Notes: a model not told the origin generated them from the sequence alone. Positions 8,706 to 18,574 are shown, counted from the stretch's first letter. The stretch: DNA of 64,000 bases from Leclercia adecarboxylata (GCF_006171285.1 NZ_CP040889.1:1116001-1180000), one strand, 5' to 3'. Program-made: numbers and translations.

Positions 8706-9335
8706 TCAAAAATTTTCGGGTAACGCCTTTATTTCCAGCAGATAACCGCCACGTTTGAAGGCAATATAGCCCTCTTTTTTCAACGCGGAGATCACATTCA
8801 ATACACTGCTGCGCGAAAGTAGCGTTCTGTCCTGAATATAATCCAGAATTGATGTTCGCATGCGCGTCTGTTCCGGCAGTGTTATCATCTCCAGCAGATG
8901 GTTACGTATTACCGAATAGGTTCGTTGTTGCACGACTAATGCATCACGATAAAACAGATAAGCGGTATGGTACGAGAGCACCGCGGCAACGTCCTCCCAC
9001 AACCCCTGCTGGCAGATGATCTCAGCCGCCAGTTTTGCATCAATCCGTAACATTGTTGATTCAGATTCGGTACGCAAAATATGGCCTTTCGTCGGCTGGA
9101 TCATCTCTGCAATGCCAAAAAGATGCGCTTCATACACGGTGACAATCAGCAGCCCATCGGAGGCACGCAGTATGGAGAGCTCCCCCTCAAGAAAAAAGTA
9201 GAGCTGGGGACGGCCTTTGTAGTTCCAGGTCATTCTTTTGCGCGGGATCACCTGGATTTTATCAGCAATGGGCTCAAGCGCCGCCAACAAACGCTGCATG
9301 GAATTTTCGGGACGTATGGGTGACATAAGATGCAT
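8706..9335 (-). CDS. Crp/Fnr-fold transcriptional regulator, IprA-like
   Basis: A 209-residue protein with an N-terminal cyclic-nucleotide-binding-like barrel (about residues 20-110; FFLEGELSILRASDGLLIVTV) and a C-terminal winged helix (TLLSRSSVLNVISALKKEGYIAFKRGGYLLEI). This matches the IprA-type helix-turn-helix family common beside fimbrial and accessory loci in enterobacteria. The ligand-binding arginine and glutamate of Crp are not evident. It lies between the OmpA-like gene and the fimbrial operon and could regulate either. The family assignment is moderate, the regulator call strong. Confidence 0.8.
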   Translation of the reverse strand: MHLMSPIRPENSMQRLLAALEPIADKIQVIPRKRMTWNYKGRPQLYFFLEGELSILRASDGLLIVTVYEAHLFGIAEMIQPTKGHILRTESESTMLRIDAKLAAEIICQQGLWEDVAAVLSYHTAYLFYRDALVVQQRTYSVIRNHLLEMITLPEQTRMRTSILDYIQDRTLLSRSSVLNVISALKKEGYIAFKRGGYLLEIKALPENF

Positions 9336-9929
9336 AGTATTACCTGATAGCTTTGCATCACAGCCAGATTAGCCTCTGGAGCAAACCTGTAAGTTGCGCG
9401 GTGCGGCCTGATTCGCCTCTGCAGCACCCTGACTTTGATGCAGATTTAAAACACTTTCCGATATTCAGATATAGCAATATCTCTACGGCGGGTAAAATTT
9501 ATGTTGTTTATTTTTAAATTTTTTACAATGAGCAGGGTCGGGAGGTGGGGAGCTTGTTCGAAGATTGTAAACTGTTGGTAAGCATATATCAGGTGGCAAA
9601 ACGCTGGAGTAGATTCGATAATCTGGGCAATAAAACCCACCATTTCAGTTGCGCATAATTAATTTCTGCTTTATTGCCCTTCCCCCGCACTTACATTAAC
9701 TTACGGCCACTGTCAAAATGTATTGATGCGATAACCACTATTTCCTGACCATTATTATCCTGGAGCGGATATTGTTGGCAACGCTCATTGTTTTATACTT
9801 CAAATATCCCTTATAAATCGCTAAAAAGGTAAGGTCACTATAGCAGAGATATAAAGGTTTAAGTTTAAAGCAGCGCCCCTCACAGGAGTGAGGTTGTGAG
9901 TAAATTAAATTATTATATAAGGATATAAA
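9336..9929. promoter_or_regulatory. 594-base non-coding region between the regulator and the fimbrial operon
   Basis: No convincing gene is present. The region holds two imperfect direct repeats, 9367-9383 and 9410-9426 (GATTnGCCTCTGnAGCA), 43 bp apart and close to the regulator start; the right copy of the 19-bp inverted repeat at 9501-9519; and, just upstream of the pilin gene, a hairpin at 9878-9893 (CCTCAC / GTGAGG, loop AGGA) in the likely leader. The direct repeats are placed to be operators for the regulator. The pilin promoter probably lies in the AT-rich part around 9750-9870. Confidence 0.5.
9501..9519 (-). repeat. right copy of the perfect 19-bp inverted repeat
   Basis: ATGTTGTTTATTTTTAAAT on the plus strand is the reverse complement of 7423-7441. 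Relative to the regulator gene (start 9335) it reads in the same direction as the left copy does relative to the lipoprotein gene. Confidence 0.75.
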
Positions 9930-10487
9930 ATGATTAATCAGTTGAAAAAAGTAGCACTGCTTGTGGGTGTAGGGATTTTACCTTGTGCTGTTTTTGCAGC
10001 ACCTACAGTGACTTTCCAGGGCGAGGTCACCGATCAGACTTGTTCTGTCAATATTAACGGACAAACAAACTCTGTCGTGATGCTGCCAACCGTCGCCACC
10101 GCTGATTTTGGAACGACGCTGGCAAATGGGCAGAAAGCGGGTCTCACGCCATTCACTGTTTCCGTTAGTGGATGTACTGCGCCTGAGGCCGATCTTAATA
10201 TCAAGACTAAATTCCTGGGATATGATGTTGATGTCTCTTCAGGGGTGCTGGGTAACCGCGCGACAGATAATGCTGCTGTTGGTTACGGTATTCAGTTAAC
10301 CGCTTCCAGCGATGGAACTAACCCTGTCATCCTTTCTGGTCCAACCTCTGTTAGCGGTCTGGTTCTGAAAGCAACTGAAACGTCAGCAAGCCATGATTTT
10401 GGTGCGCAATATTATGTGGTCGATGCTGCTTCCGCCAAGCCAGGTAAAATCACTGCTGTTGCAGAGTATACCCTGAGCTATTTCTGA
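9930..10487 (+). CDS. major fimbrial subunit (chaperone-usher pilin)
   Basis: A 185-residue pilin with a signal peptide cleaved after AVFAA or AVFA, then TVTFQGEVTDQTCSVNING, the usual start of the type 1-like pilin fold. The disulphide pair is formed by the cysteine in DQTCSV and that in VSGCTAPE. The C-terminus (VAEYTLSYF) has the penultimate tyrosine and last aromatic residue used in donor-strand chaperone binding. It is first in the operon with an AAGGAT ribosome site and is more AT-rich than the backbone. The high-copy shaft role is inferred from gene order. Confidence 0.92.
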   Translation: MINQLKKVALLVGVGILPCAVFAAPTVTFQGEVTDQTCSVNINGQTNSVVMLPTVATADFGTTLANGQKAGLTPFTVSVSGCTAPEADLNIKTKFLGYDVDVSSGVLGNRATDNAAVGYGIQLTASSDGTNPVILSGPTSVSGLVLKATETSASHDFGAQYYVVDAASAKPGKITAVAEYTLSYF

Positions 10488-10564
10488 TTGTTCTGAACTG
10501 GCTGGAGGAAGACTTCCAGCCAGAATTCCGCCGCACATTTATTAATAATTCAGGAGAGCGTAAC

Positions 10565-11269
10565 ATGCGCACTTATTCCACTTTGCTGGTTACGCTTTTT
10601 TTAATTCTCAGCCAGAACGCTTTTGCCAGCGTGGTAATGACTGGCACCCGAATAATCTATCCTGCCCAGAACCGGGAAAAATGCGTTCAGTTAAGAAACC
10701 AGGATAGTCAACCTTATATTGTCCAGATTGAGACGGACAAGGGTCAGAAAAATAGTGCTTCAGAGGATGGCGATTTTGTTATTACGCCACAAATATTTCG
10801 CATGGAGCCTAAAGCGGGACAGTCGGTGCGTTTGATGTACACAGGTAAAAATTTACCTCAGGATCGTGAGGCGATTTTTTATTTGAATTTCACCCAGTTA
10901 CCCGCCACTAAAACAGCAAATCAAGGCAGTAATCAACTGGTCCTCTCCATAACAAACCGCGTAAAAATATTTTATCGTCCTCAGGGAATAACCGGTCGCC
11001 AGGGCGATACTGCGAAGAATCTTACCTTCGCGCTGAAAGGGAAAAACATTCAGGTGACAAACCCTGGAGGCTATTTTGCCGTTATTCGCCGGGCCAGCCT
11101 GATAATTCAGGGCCGCGAAGTCCGCCTGGCGGATTCGGTAATGGTCGCCCCTAAATCCTCCAGTGAATGGTCGCTTTCCACTCCCGTAAAAAGTCTTAAA
11201 GGCGCGCGTTTACGGCTGACGTTAGTGAACGACTACGGCATGGATACCGTCAGTGAAAGGGTGCTGTAA
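10565..11269 (+). CDS. periplasmic fimbrial chaperone (PapD/FimC family)
   Basis: A 234-residue two-Ig-domain chaperone with a signal peptide ending near NAFA. Conserved anchors are the arginine in GTRIIYP at the start of the mature protein and the lysine in ITNRVKIFYRP that grip the subunit C-terminus; the family signature FYLNFTQLPA is present. It lies 77 bases after the pilin and 43 bases before the usher, and should fold subunits by donor-strand complementation in the periplasm. Confidence 0.93.
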   Translation: MRTYSTLLVTLFLILSQNAFASVVMTGTRIIYPAQNREKCVQLRNQDSQPYIVQIETDKGQKNSASEDGDFVITPQIFRMEPKAGQSVRLMYTGKNLPQDREAIFYLNFTQLPATKTANQGSNQLVLSITNRVKIFYRPQGITGRQGDTAKNLTFALKGKNIQVTNPGGYFAVIRRASLIIQGREVRLADSVMVAPKSSSEWSLSTPVKSLKGARLRLTLVNDYGMDTVSERVL

Positions 11270-11312
11270 AAAAAGAGCAGCACGCATTATTTCGCACAGG
11301 CGGATAACGCAA

Positions 11313-13826
11313 ATGAAATACGTTGTTATTTTATGTGCTGTTATCGCTTCTGTTCCTGTGGCGCTGGCGGCTGGCGGTCCTGATGACTCATCAGCAGACG
11401 ATTATACTTTTGAACCCGCCCTGTTTCGCGGGGGGAAATTCAGTCAGGCTACCCTGGAGCAGTTTACGCGGAAAGACAGTATTGCCGCAGGCATCTACAA
11501 AGTAGATGTCTATGTAAACACCCGATTTATCGACACCATGAGCGTCGAATTTGTTAACGATGCAGACAATAGCGTCGCCCTCTGCCTGTCACCGGAACTT
11601 TTCAAAAGCGCCGGAATTAAATTTGATCCGCAGGCATCCGCGCACGCCAAAACCGATAAGGGCTGTTTTTTATTCAGCCAGGCGGTGAAAGGCAGCAGTG
11701 TCGATATGAATATGGCCGAGCTGCGCCTGAATCTTAGCGTGCCGCAAACGGATATGAGCAACGATGCGCGTGGCTATGTTAACCCTGACGATTTAGACGT
11801 CGGCAGTGCGATGGGGTTTGTCAATTACATCAGTAACTACTACCACGTCTCCTATTCCGGGGAGAACACCAACGATCAGGATTCCGCGTGGTTATCCCTG
11901 AACGGCGGGCTTAATCTCGGCAAATGGCAGTACCGACAAATATCCAACCTGAACTGGAGCCGGGATAGCGGCAGCGACTGGCAAAACATTCGTCGCTATC
12001 TGCAAAGACCGCTGCCGAAGATCGGCAGCCAGATGATGATGGGCCAGCTCGTGACGTCAGGGCGCTTTTTCTCCGGTATGAATTACAAAGGCGTCAGCCT
12101 GGCGAGCGACGATCGCATGCTGCCTGATTCCATGCGAGGCTATGCACCGGTGATCCGCGGCGTCGCATCCAGCAACGCTAAAGTATCGGTGCGTCAGAAT
12201 GGCCAGGAAATTTACCAGACCACGGTCGCTCCCGGCGCATTTGAAATTACCGACCTCTACCCTACCAGCTATAGCGGCGACCTTGATGTAGAAGTGACCG
12301 AGGCTGATGGCTCCGTCAACCGGTTCAGCGTCCCGTTTTCTGCGGTTCCCGAGTCCATGCGCGCGGGCGTTTCTCGCTACAGCGTTGAGATGGGGAAAAC
12401 GCTCGATAGCGGCGATGAATCGGCTTTTAGCGATCTCACCTGGCAACGTGGTTTAAGTAACAGCGTCACCATGAACAGCGGGCTGCGCCTCGCAGATGCT
12501 TATCAGGCCGTGATGCTGGGCGGGGTTTACGGCAGCTGGTTTGGCGCACTGGGAATGGACATGACCTGGTCGCATGCCGAACTCCCGGATACGGGCTATA
12601 TCAGCGGGGGAATGGCGCATCTCTCCTGGAGCAAAACGTTTCCGGCAACGGACACCACGGTGTCACTTGCTGGCTATCGCTATTCCACCAGCGGCTACCG
12701 GGATCTCACTGATGTCCTCGGTGTACGCCAGGCCGCGAAAACAGGCGAAAGCTGGGAGTCCACCACCTACAGCCAGCAGTCCCGCTTTGAGCTCTCCCTG
12801 AATCAGAACCTTGGGGAGCTCGGGAGCGTGTTCCTGTCAGGCTCAACCCAGGATTATCGCGATGGCCGCAGCCGGGATACGCAGCTGCAGTTTGGTTACA
12901 GCAAAAGCTTCATGTACGGGATCGGCGCGAACCTGTCCATCTCCCGTCAGCAGATGGGGGATTATGACGACAGTGGCACCATGGAGACGGTGACATCGCT
13001 GTCTGTATCCATCCCGCTGGGCACTACCGATCCGCGCGCCCCGACCCTGAGTAACTCCTGGACCCACTCCACCAACGGCGGGGATCAGTATCAGAGTTCG
13101 GTCTCAGGCATGCTTGATGAGAAACAGACGACCAACTACGGCATCAACGTGAGTCGCGATCAGCAGTACAAGCAAACCGTAATCAGCGGGAACCTGCAGA
13201 AGCGCCTGGCCGATACAACAGTAGGGCTGAATGCCGCGCAGGGCCAGGGATACTGGCAGGCGTCCGGCAATGCCCAGGGCGCGATGGCTATCCATTCGGG
13301 TGGGATCACATTAGGCCCCTATCTGAGCGATACCTTTGCCCTGGTTGAAGCGAAAGGCGCCGAGGGCGCCCAGGTATACAACTCTCAGCAGGTAACCGTC
13401 GACGGCAATGGCTATGCGCTTATCCCTGCCGTCACGCCGTATCGCTACAACCGGATAACGCTCGATCCGCAAAATATGGATGGCGATGCCGAGCTGGTCG
13501 ATAGCGAAAAACGAATTGCACCGGTTGCAGGGGCGGCCAGCAAAGTGGTGTTCCGCACACGTCGCGGCACGGCGCTGTTGATCAAATCGCGCTTCCCGGA
13601 CGGGGAAGTTTTGCCTCTTGGGGCCGATGTCCTGGATGACAACGGCAACATTGTCGGCATGACCGGTCAGGGCGGGCAGATCTATGTTCGCAGTGAACAA
13701 ACCAGTGGGCGGTTTACCGTGCGCTGGGGTGAGCAGCCCAGCGATCGCTGCTACCTGCCCTTTACGATCGCCCACGCCGAAGCCGGGCAGCCCATGGTCA
13801 GATTAACGTCAGTATGTTCAGGTTAA
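11313..13826 (+). CDS. outer-membrane fimbrial usher
   Basis: An 837-residue usher starting at the ATG at 11313, which opens directly into a signal peptide (MKYVVILCAVIASVPVALA); the frame is open 60 bases further upstream but the earlier GTG overlaps the chaperone and gives no signal. The N-terminal chaperone-binding domain begins YTFEPALFRGG; the plug region shows SDDRMLPDSMRGYAPVIRGVA; the C-terminal domains end with a cysteine pair (DRCYLPF and TSVCSG). It forms the pore through which subunits are polymerised. Confidence 0.95.
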   Translation: MKYVVILCAVIASVPVALAAGGPDDSSADDYTFEPALFRGGKFSQATLEQFTRKDSIAAGIYKVDVYVNTRFIDTMSVEFVNDADNSVALCLSPELFKSAGIKFDPQASAHAKTDKGCFLFSQAVKGSSVDMNMAELRLNLSVPQTDMSNDARGYVNPDDLDVGSAMGFVNYISNYYHVSYSGENTNDQDSAWLSLNGGLNLGKWQYRQISNLNWSRDSGSDWQNIRRYLQRPLPKIGSQMMMGQLVTSGRFFSGMNYKGVSLASDDRMLPDSMRGYAPVIRGVASSNAKVSVRQNGQEIYQTTVAPGAFEITDLYPTSYSGDLDVEVTEADGSVNRFSVPFSAVPESMRAGVSRYSVEMGKTLDSGDESAFSDLTWQRGLSNSVTMNSGLRLADAYQAVMLGGVYGSWFGALGMDMTWSHAELPDTGYISGGMAHLSWSKTFPATDTTVSLAGYRYSTSGYRDLTDVLGVRQAAKTGESWESTTYSQQSRFELSLNQNLGELGSVFLSGSTQDYRDGRSRDTQLQFGYSKSFMYGIGANLSISRQQMGDYDDSGTMETVTSLSVSIPLGTTDPRAPTLSNSWTHSTNGGDQYQSSVSGMLDEKQTTNYGINVSRDQQYKQTVISGNLQKRLADTTVGLNAAQGQGYWQASGNAQGAMAIHSGGITLGPYLSDTFALVEAKGAEGAQVYNSQQVTVDGNGYALIPAVTPYRYNRITLDPQNMDGDAELVDSEKRIAPVAGAASKVVFRTRRGTALLIKSRFPDGEVLPLGADVLDDNGNIVGMTGQGGQIYVRSEQTSGRFTVRWGEQPSDRCYLPFTIAHAEAGQPMVRLTSVCSG

Positions 13827-13836
13827 GGTTCAGGAA

Positions 13837-15186
13837 GTGATGATGAAAACAAACAGAGGATTGCTGCTGAAACTTTGCCTTGGCCTGATGCTGCTTCTGA
13901 GTGCCATGCCCGGATGGAGTCGTTGCACTAAGACCACTAAACTGCAAACGGAGGACGGCTATACGGCGATCATTCCGTTCGGAAAAATCAACCTGACGGA
14001 TACGTATTTCGTTCCGGTAGGCTCCTTACTGGGAAGCGTCGTGGTACCGCCCACAAATTACACCTATGGCGGCTCGACGGGCTCGACGGTGCTCTGGGAG
14101 TGTGACGAGGCGGATCTCGCAAACATCTATTTCCTGGTGGCGACCAACGGTGATGACCGGGTGGGCGGCTACTATGACATTGGTACTAATGATGGGCTGA
14201 CGGACGTCTATGCAACCTGGTTCGCTTACGTTGGGTTACGTCAGACCATGGCGGGCATAACGCTAAAACGCACCTGGCAGAAAATGCCCGTTACCTCGTG
14301 GGCCACCACCTCAGCAGGGAAAATTCAGATTCGCCTCCAGGATATCCCGCCGCTGCAGGCCGAGCTGTACCGCATTAGCACCTTACCAGGAACGTCTGCT
14401 AAATCAGCCTATTGTGGAAACAATAATACTGATGGTTCTGGTCTGGCCTACGGCAAACCTACCGGCAAGGTATACAGCTGCATACAACCGAACGCCTACA
14501 TTCAGCTTTCCGGCGATCCCTCTGTTTCATTTGCTTTCGCCCACGATGAGGTCGGGGAAGATAGCTCTACAGATTTTAGTTTCTGGGGAGCAGATAACGG
14601 CTTTGGCTATGGGATGCGTACCGGCAGCTCCATTTACAGCAACCCAACCTGCGTGGCCCGCAGTGCGGATCCGATAGTCCTTCTGCCGACAATCTCTACC
14701 GCCGAGCTGGAAGCCGGGATGGGGGCAAGCTCGTCGTTTTCGGTGCAGGTTGAGTGCAGTGATTCGGCTAAGTCCGGGGTGGCCGATACGCAGACGGCGA
14801 TGGGTTTCCAGGTTTCTGAAGGCGCCTATGCCGCGGCGCAGTCCCTGGGACTGGTCAACAGTAGCGGCGGCGTGAGCGCACTGGTGTCGGATAACTATAA
14901 CGCCCCGGATATGGCGAAAGGGGTAGGTATTACGCTGGCAAACAGTGCTAATCCGGGACAAACCCTTAACTTTGTCGGCCAGCCTGGTATAGCAACGCTT
15001 AAGCCGGGCGGAAACAGCGCGGGCTGGTACCCGGTGTTGCAGGGCGCTAAAGCGATGGGAAGCGTGACGAGCGGCTACACCTATTACACCTACTCCTTTA
15101 TCGCCACGCTGAAAAAACTGAGCGGCAAGGAGATAACGCCAGGTAAGGTGCATGCAACGGCGTATGTGCTGGTGAAAATGCAATGA
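13837..15186 (+). CDS. two-domain fimbrial tip adhesin
   Basis: A 449-residue secreted protein with signal peptide (cleavage after PGWS), much longer than a pilin. The first 270 or so residues form a receptor-binding domain with several cysteines; the rest is a pilin domain (PTCVARSADPIVLLPTIST onward) ending AYVLVKMQ. Position after the usher and this architecture fit a FimH-like tip adhesin. An ATG at 13843 is an alternative start. It overlaps the second chaperone gene by 4 bases (ATGA). Receptor specificity is unknown. Confidence 0.85.
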   Translation: MMMKTNRGLLLKLCLGLMLLLSAMPGWSRCTKTTKLQTEDGYTAIIPFGKINLTDTYFVPVGSLLGSVVVPPTNYTYGGSTGSTVLWECDEADLANIYFLVATNGDDRVGGYYDIGTNDGLTDVYATWFAYVGLRQTMAGITLKRTWQKMPVTSWATTSAGKIQIRLQDIPPLQAELYRISTLPGTSAKSAYCGNNNTDGSGLAYGKPTGKVYSCIQPNAYIQLSGDPSVSFAFAHDEVGEDSSTDFSFWGADNGFGYGMRTGSSIYSNPTCVARSADPIVLLPTISTAELEAGMGASSSFSVQVECSDSAKSGVADTQTAMGFQVSEGAYAAAQSLGLVNSSGGVSALVSDNYNAPDMAKGVGITLANSANPGQTLNFVGQPGIATLKPGGNSAGWYPVLQGAKAMGSVTSGYTYYTYSFIATLKKLSGKEITPGKVHATAYVLVKMQ

Positions 15187-15908
15187 TGAAAAGGTCTGTT
15201 CTCTGGCTTCTGTGCCTGCTGTTCTCATCCCCGCTGCATGCAGGGATTATGGCTGCCGGCACGCGGGTAATTTATCCGGCAGGCAAGCGGGAGCAATCGC
15301 TGATGCTGGTGAATACCAATAAGTATCCGGTGGTCGTGCAGAGCTGGGTGGATGACGGCACAGGCGATCCGGAATCTGCCGCCGCGCCTTTTGTCGCGCT
15401 GCCTGCAGTGTTTCGTCTGAAACCGGGAGAGCGTCAGGGGTTACGGCTTATCTACAATCAGGATCCTTTGCCCCACGATCGTGAGTCCGTTTTTTGGATC
15501 AATCTTTATGAGATCCCTCCCCTGTCGGCAAAAAAGGCTGAAGCTGCACGCCTGACGGTGGCAATGAATACGCAAATGAAGCTGTTCTGGCGCCCAAAAG
15601 GTCTCACCATGACGCTGGAAGAGGCGGTGAAAAAGCTGGCTTTTCGTCTGGTACCCGATGGCAAAGGCTGGGCGGTTGAGTGCAATAACCCCACACCGCT
15701 GAATATCTCGTTTACCTCGCTTGCTCTGTTAAAGGGTACGCATGAACAGAAGGTCACCCAGCAACCCGATATGATGATCAGAACATTCAGCACGCGGCGT
15801 TATCCGCTGGATGCGGTTAAGGGCATGCCGGACGGATCGCGACTGCGTGTTCGATATTTAAATGACAGCGGGGTATCGGTAGAAAAAATGGTTTCGCTGC
15901 AGCAATAG
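15183..15908 (+). CDS. second periplasmic fimbrial chaperone
   Basis: A 241-residue PapD-family chaperone with signal peptide (ends LHA), arginine in AAGTRVIYP, lysine in MNTQMKLFWRP and the signature VFWINLYEIPP. It is clearly different from the first chaperone of the operon. It overlaps the adhesin stop by 4 bases, which points to translational coupling, so it may be dedicated to the adhesin. It ends 43 bases before the satellite's left attachment site and so is the last host gene before the island. Confidence 0.92.
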   Translation: MMKRSVLWLLCLLFSSPLHAGIMAAGTRVIYPAGKREQSLMLVNTNKYPVVVQSWVDDGTGDPESAAAPFVALPAVFRLKPGERQGLRLIYNQDPLPHDRESVFWINLYEIPPLSAKKAEAARLTVAMNTQMKLFWRPKGLTMTLEEAVKKLAFRLVPDGKGWAVECNNPTPLNISFTSLALLKGTHEQKVTQQPDMMIRTFSTRRYPLDAVKGMPDGSRLRVRYLNDSGVSVEKMVSLQQ

Positions 15909-15951
15909 CGTGGGTTAGCTGCGGGATAAGTTCTTACATAGAAAGAGGTTC

Positions 15952-15970
15952 TGGAGCGGGCGAAGGGAAT
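15952..15970 (+). repeat. left attachment site (att) of the satellite
   Basis: TGGAGCGGGCGAAGGGAAT is identical to 28668-28686, the 3' end of glyU. Bases just inside (16029-16049) carry two CTATACACA motifs that also occur beside the integrase gene. Confidence 0.93.
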
Positions 15971-16028
15971 AATACGAAGGCCAGTCAACTCAGTAAAATC
16001 AATGAACTAAGAGATTTCAAAAAATTTT

Positions 16029-16049
16029 CTATACACATTTCTATACACA
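16029..16049 (+). promoter_or_regulatory. candidate integrase/excisionase arm sites, left end
   Basis: CTATACACA occurs twice with 12-bp spacing (16029-16037, 16041-16049). The same motif lies at 28546-28554 and inverted at 28504-28512 near the other end, as expected for recombinase accessory sites. Confidence 0.45.
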
Positions 16050-16099
16050 CAATGCTAACCCTTTGGACTAGATATATTGGAGGTATGAGCGTTCATTCA

Positions 16100-16121
16100 C
16101 AGACCTCTAGATAGAGGTCTG
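16100..16121 (-). terminator. palindromic hairpin after the defence genes
   Basis: A perfect palindrome with 10-bp arms (CAGACCTCTA / TAGAGGTCTG) lies 26 bases after the DUF4435 stop. No T-run follows, so it is a possible terminator or mRNA end. Confidence 0.4.
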
Positions 16122-16147
16122 CATTCAAATTTAAGGTTCTAGCCTCA

Positions 16148-17032
16148 TCATTCTGAGGAAATGGCACCAAATGCTAGAAGACCTTGCCCTGTATGAGTTT
16201 TGAGAAATTCATTCAATTCGCAACCTATGCGAAGCCGCTCCTCTACAAATTGCTGAGACACAAAATGCTTTCCATACTTATGCTTTAAATGTTCAGCGAG
16301 CATTAACGAAACATCATGCCCGCGAGAAAGTGACCATTTTGCAGTATGTTTTGCACTTATTTTTTCAGCCTCATCAATCAGTTCATCTATGTTCATCGAG
16401 CTTGACCAATTTTTTATGCTATCTTTTATTCTTTCATCATCCACAACAAGCGAGTTAAGATCAAAAAAGTCTAATATATTCAAACCATTGAGAATGCTTT
16501 TTTCTTCACTACCACCCGTCATTTTATAATCAGCAGCTCTGTATTTGCCAATAATCCGTGACGCAACTTCAATTTTTTCTTTCAAATCTTCGACATCTTC
16601 ATGAGAGATGTCTAGGCGTAAATTTGATAAAAGCTTTCTCAAAGCTTTAGAGTTAAAAATGAAAATATCTAAATCGTTATAAATATGTTCATTATCACTA
16701 CTTATAAAAAAATATTGAATTCCAGAAACAGTACCTATTTCAGTAGTCAAATCATAATCAATATCAGCCAAGAAAAAAGCCGAATCTAAATATTTTTTAG
16801 ATGTGTTGTCGGTTTTAAAATACCTAGCAACGCCCTCTACCGCCTCTTTCCCTACAAACCCATCAAATCTATAACCTTGATTAACCCAAGGCTGTAAAAA
16901 ACTTTTGTCGTTGACCCCTTCAACAAATAAGGTTTTTTTCCCTAAACTCCTGAAGGATTGAATGGCTGAGCCAACCAGGACCGATGGCCTCTCCTGATAT
17001 TTTTTTAAAGAACTTCTACGCATTTGGCTCAT
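16148..17032 (-). CDS. DUF4435 (TOPRIM-like) protein, AriB-like effector of a PARIS-type system
   Basis: A 294-residue protein. Near the N-terminus TLFVEGVNDKSFLQPW gives the acidic VEG motif of TOPRIM-like folds, and AFFLADIDYDL gives the D-x-D pair. This is the DUF4435 family, whose member AriB is the nuclease effector of the PARIS anti-phage system. It overlaps the upstream ATPase gene by 4 bases (17029-17032, ATGA), the order ATPase then DUF4435 as in PARIS. The gene looks intact, AT-rich and unlike the backbone. Because the ATPase is interrupted, the effector is probably silent or orphaned. PARIS identity is inferred from domain pairing; other ATPase-DUF4435 pairs exist. Confidence 0.8.
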   Translation of the reverse strand: MSQMRRSSLKKYQERPSVLVGSAIQSFRSLGKKTLFVEGVNDKSFLQPWVNQGYRFDGFVGKEAVEGVARYFKTDNTSKKYLDSAFFLADIDYDLTTEIGTVSGIQYFFISSDNEHIYNDLDIFIFNSKALRKLLSNLRLDISHEDVEDLKEKIEVASRIIGKYRAADYKMTGGSEEKSILNGLNILDFFDLNSLVVDDERIKDSIKNWSSSMNIDELIDEAEKISAKHTAKWSLSRGHDVSLMLAEHLKHKYGKHFVSQQFVEERLRIGCELNEFLKTHTGQGLLAFGAISSE

Positions 17033-18574
17033 ATGCTATCATCCTGATGATGTTGTTCTGCTAATTCGATAACATTTTCCCACCGGCCGCCTATGAGAAT
17101 TGGCGAGTGAGTTGCCATAATCACAGTGAAGTCTTTTATGTTTCTTATTTCATTTATTATGTCAATGAAATCTTCTTGCCAGGCAGGGTGAAATGAAATC
17201 TCAGGCTCATCAATAAGAACAACATCACCTTTAGTTGCGCCGAAAACCAGCTTTCCTAACATAACTATAAGATGTTGTTCACCAGAAGATAGGCAGCTTA
17301 AATCAATCTGTACATCACTTCTATTTATAGGCGAAATAGAAAAACCACTTTCAAAATTAATTTCTACCTTTTTGAATGAAAGCAATTTATTTACAGAGTT
17401 CTTAAAAAGATTAAGCTTAACAGCAAGATTATCAAGAACTTTATATTTAAGCTTGATATCATCCAGATATACCTTCAATACAGTTAAACCAGTCCCTTCG
17501 TGTTGATATGAGAAGAACTGATTTAGTTGCTCTGTAGTTCTTTCTTTTTCGTTTGATAAAATTCCTAGCGACGAGAATCGCTCCTCATACTTCTGTATAT
17601 CTTTAATAGACTTCATGACTTCGTCAACCCTTGCAGGGCTTTCACCGCCCTGAAGGCTTTGAATCAAGCGCTGTGGGAAAGTTGACTCTCTTCTTCTTCC
17701 CAGTTCAAACTGATTTCTAATTCCTTGCTGAATTTTCGACTTAATATCAGTTGCAAGAATATTGATCATAGACTTATTAGACATGCCAGCGCGCCTTCTT
17801 GAGCTAGCACTAGCAAAACGAACATCTGAATTCGAGTATTCGCTAACTTTTATCCTATCAGTAGTAATGTAATAACTTTTTATTTTTTTTGTTATTTCAT
17901 CAACCCACTCTATATTAGGAATATCCTGTCTGGCTAATGTTGAACCACCGCAAACTCGGAGGATAGATTCTTTATTATAAGACTCCCCAGTGAATTCATT
18001 CTCCCATCGATCATATGACACACGATTAATATAAGGGAACTCATGAGAGAATTTTGTCCATAATTCATTGACCCCACCTTCAGAATCAATATCAATAATA
18101 ACAGTTTTGTTCCTCCTATTAGTAAGATCTGTTATTGAGATAATGTTATTCATTTTTTTAATTTGAACTAGTATCGCTTTGTTATTATTGTGCGTGTTTG
18201 CTTCATCATCGAGAAAAGAAAGTTCCTCTTGTGCATCATGATGCGCCAAGTTTTCGCTGAAGGACTCATCATCAATATTTATCAAGCTTGAAGTGCTTTT
18301 CTTATCAGAGCTTTCTATAAGGAAGGTTATCTCACTAAAGACTTCAGAAAAGAAAGAAAAATAACTAGCATTCGAAAAACTGTAAATAAGCCTAAGTACG
18401 GTAGACTTACCATATCCATTTGGCGAGGTTATAATATTTATATCATGGTTAAATGAAAACGAATAATTAAACTCTTCAAAAAGGCCATCAATTTTAATTC
18501 CTTTGGTAATCCTCCCGAAAAAGCAGTGTGTTCATAAGTAGAATTTTCTCGTAATCTCAACTGAGGAGATCTCT

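Noticed and set aside
9336..9929. fimS-like invertible promoter
   Set aside because: No inverted repeat pair bounding the pilin promoter and no FimB/FimE-type recombinase adjacent. The 19-bp repeat has only one copy in this gap.
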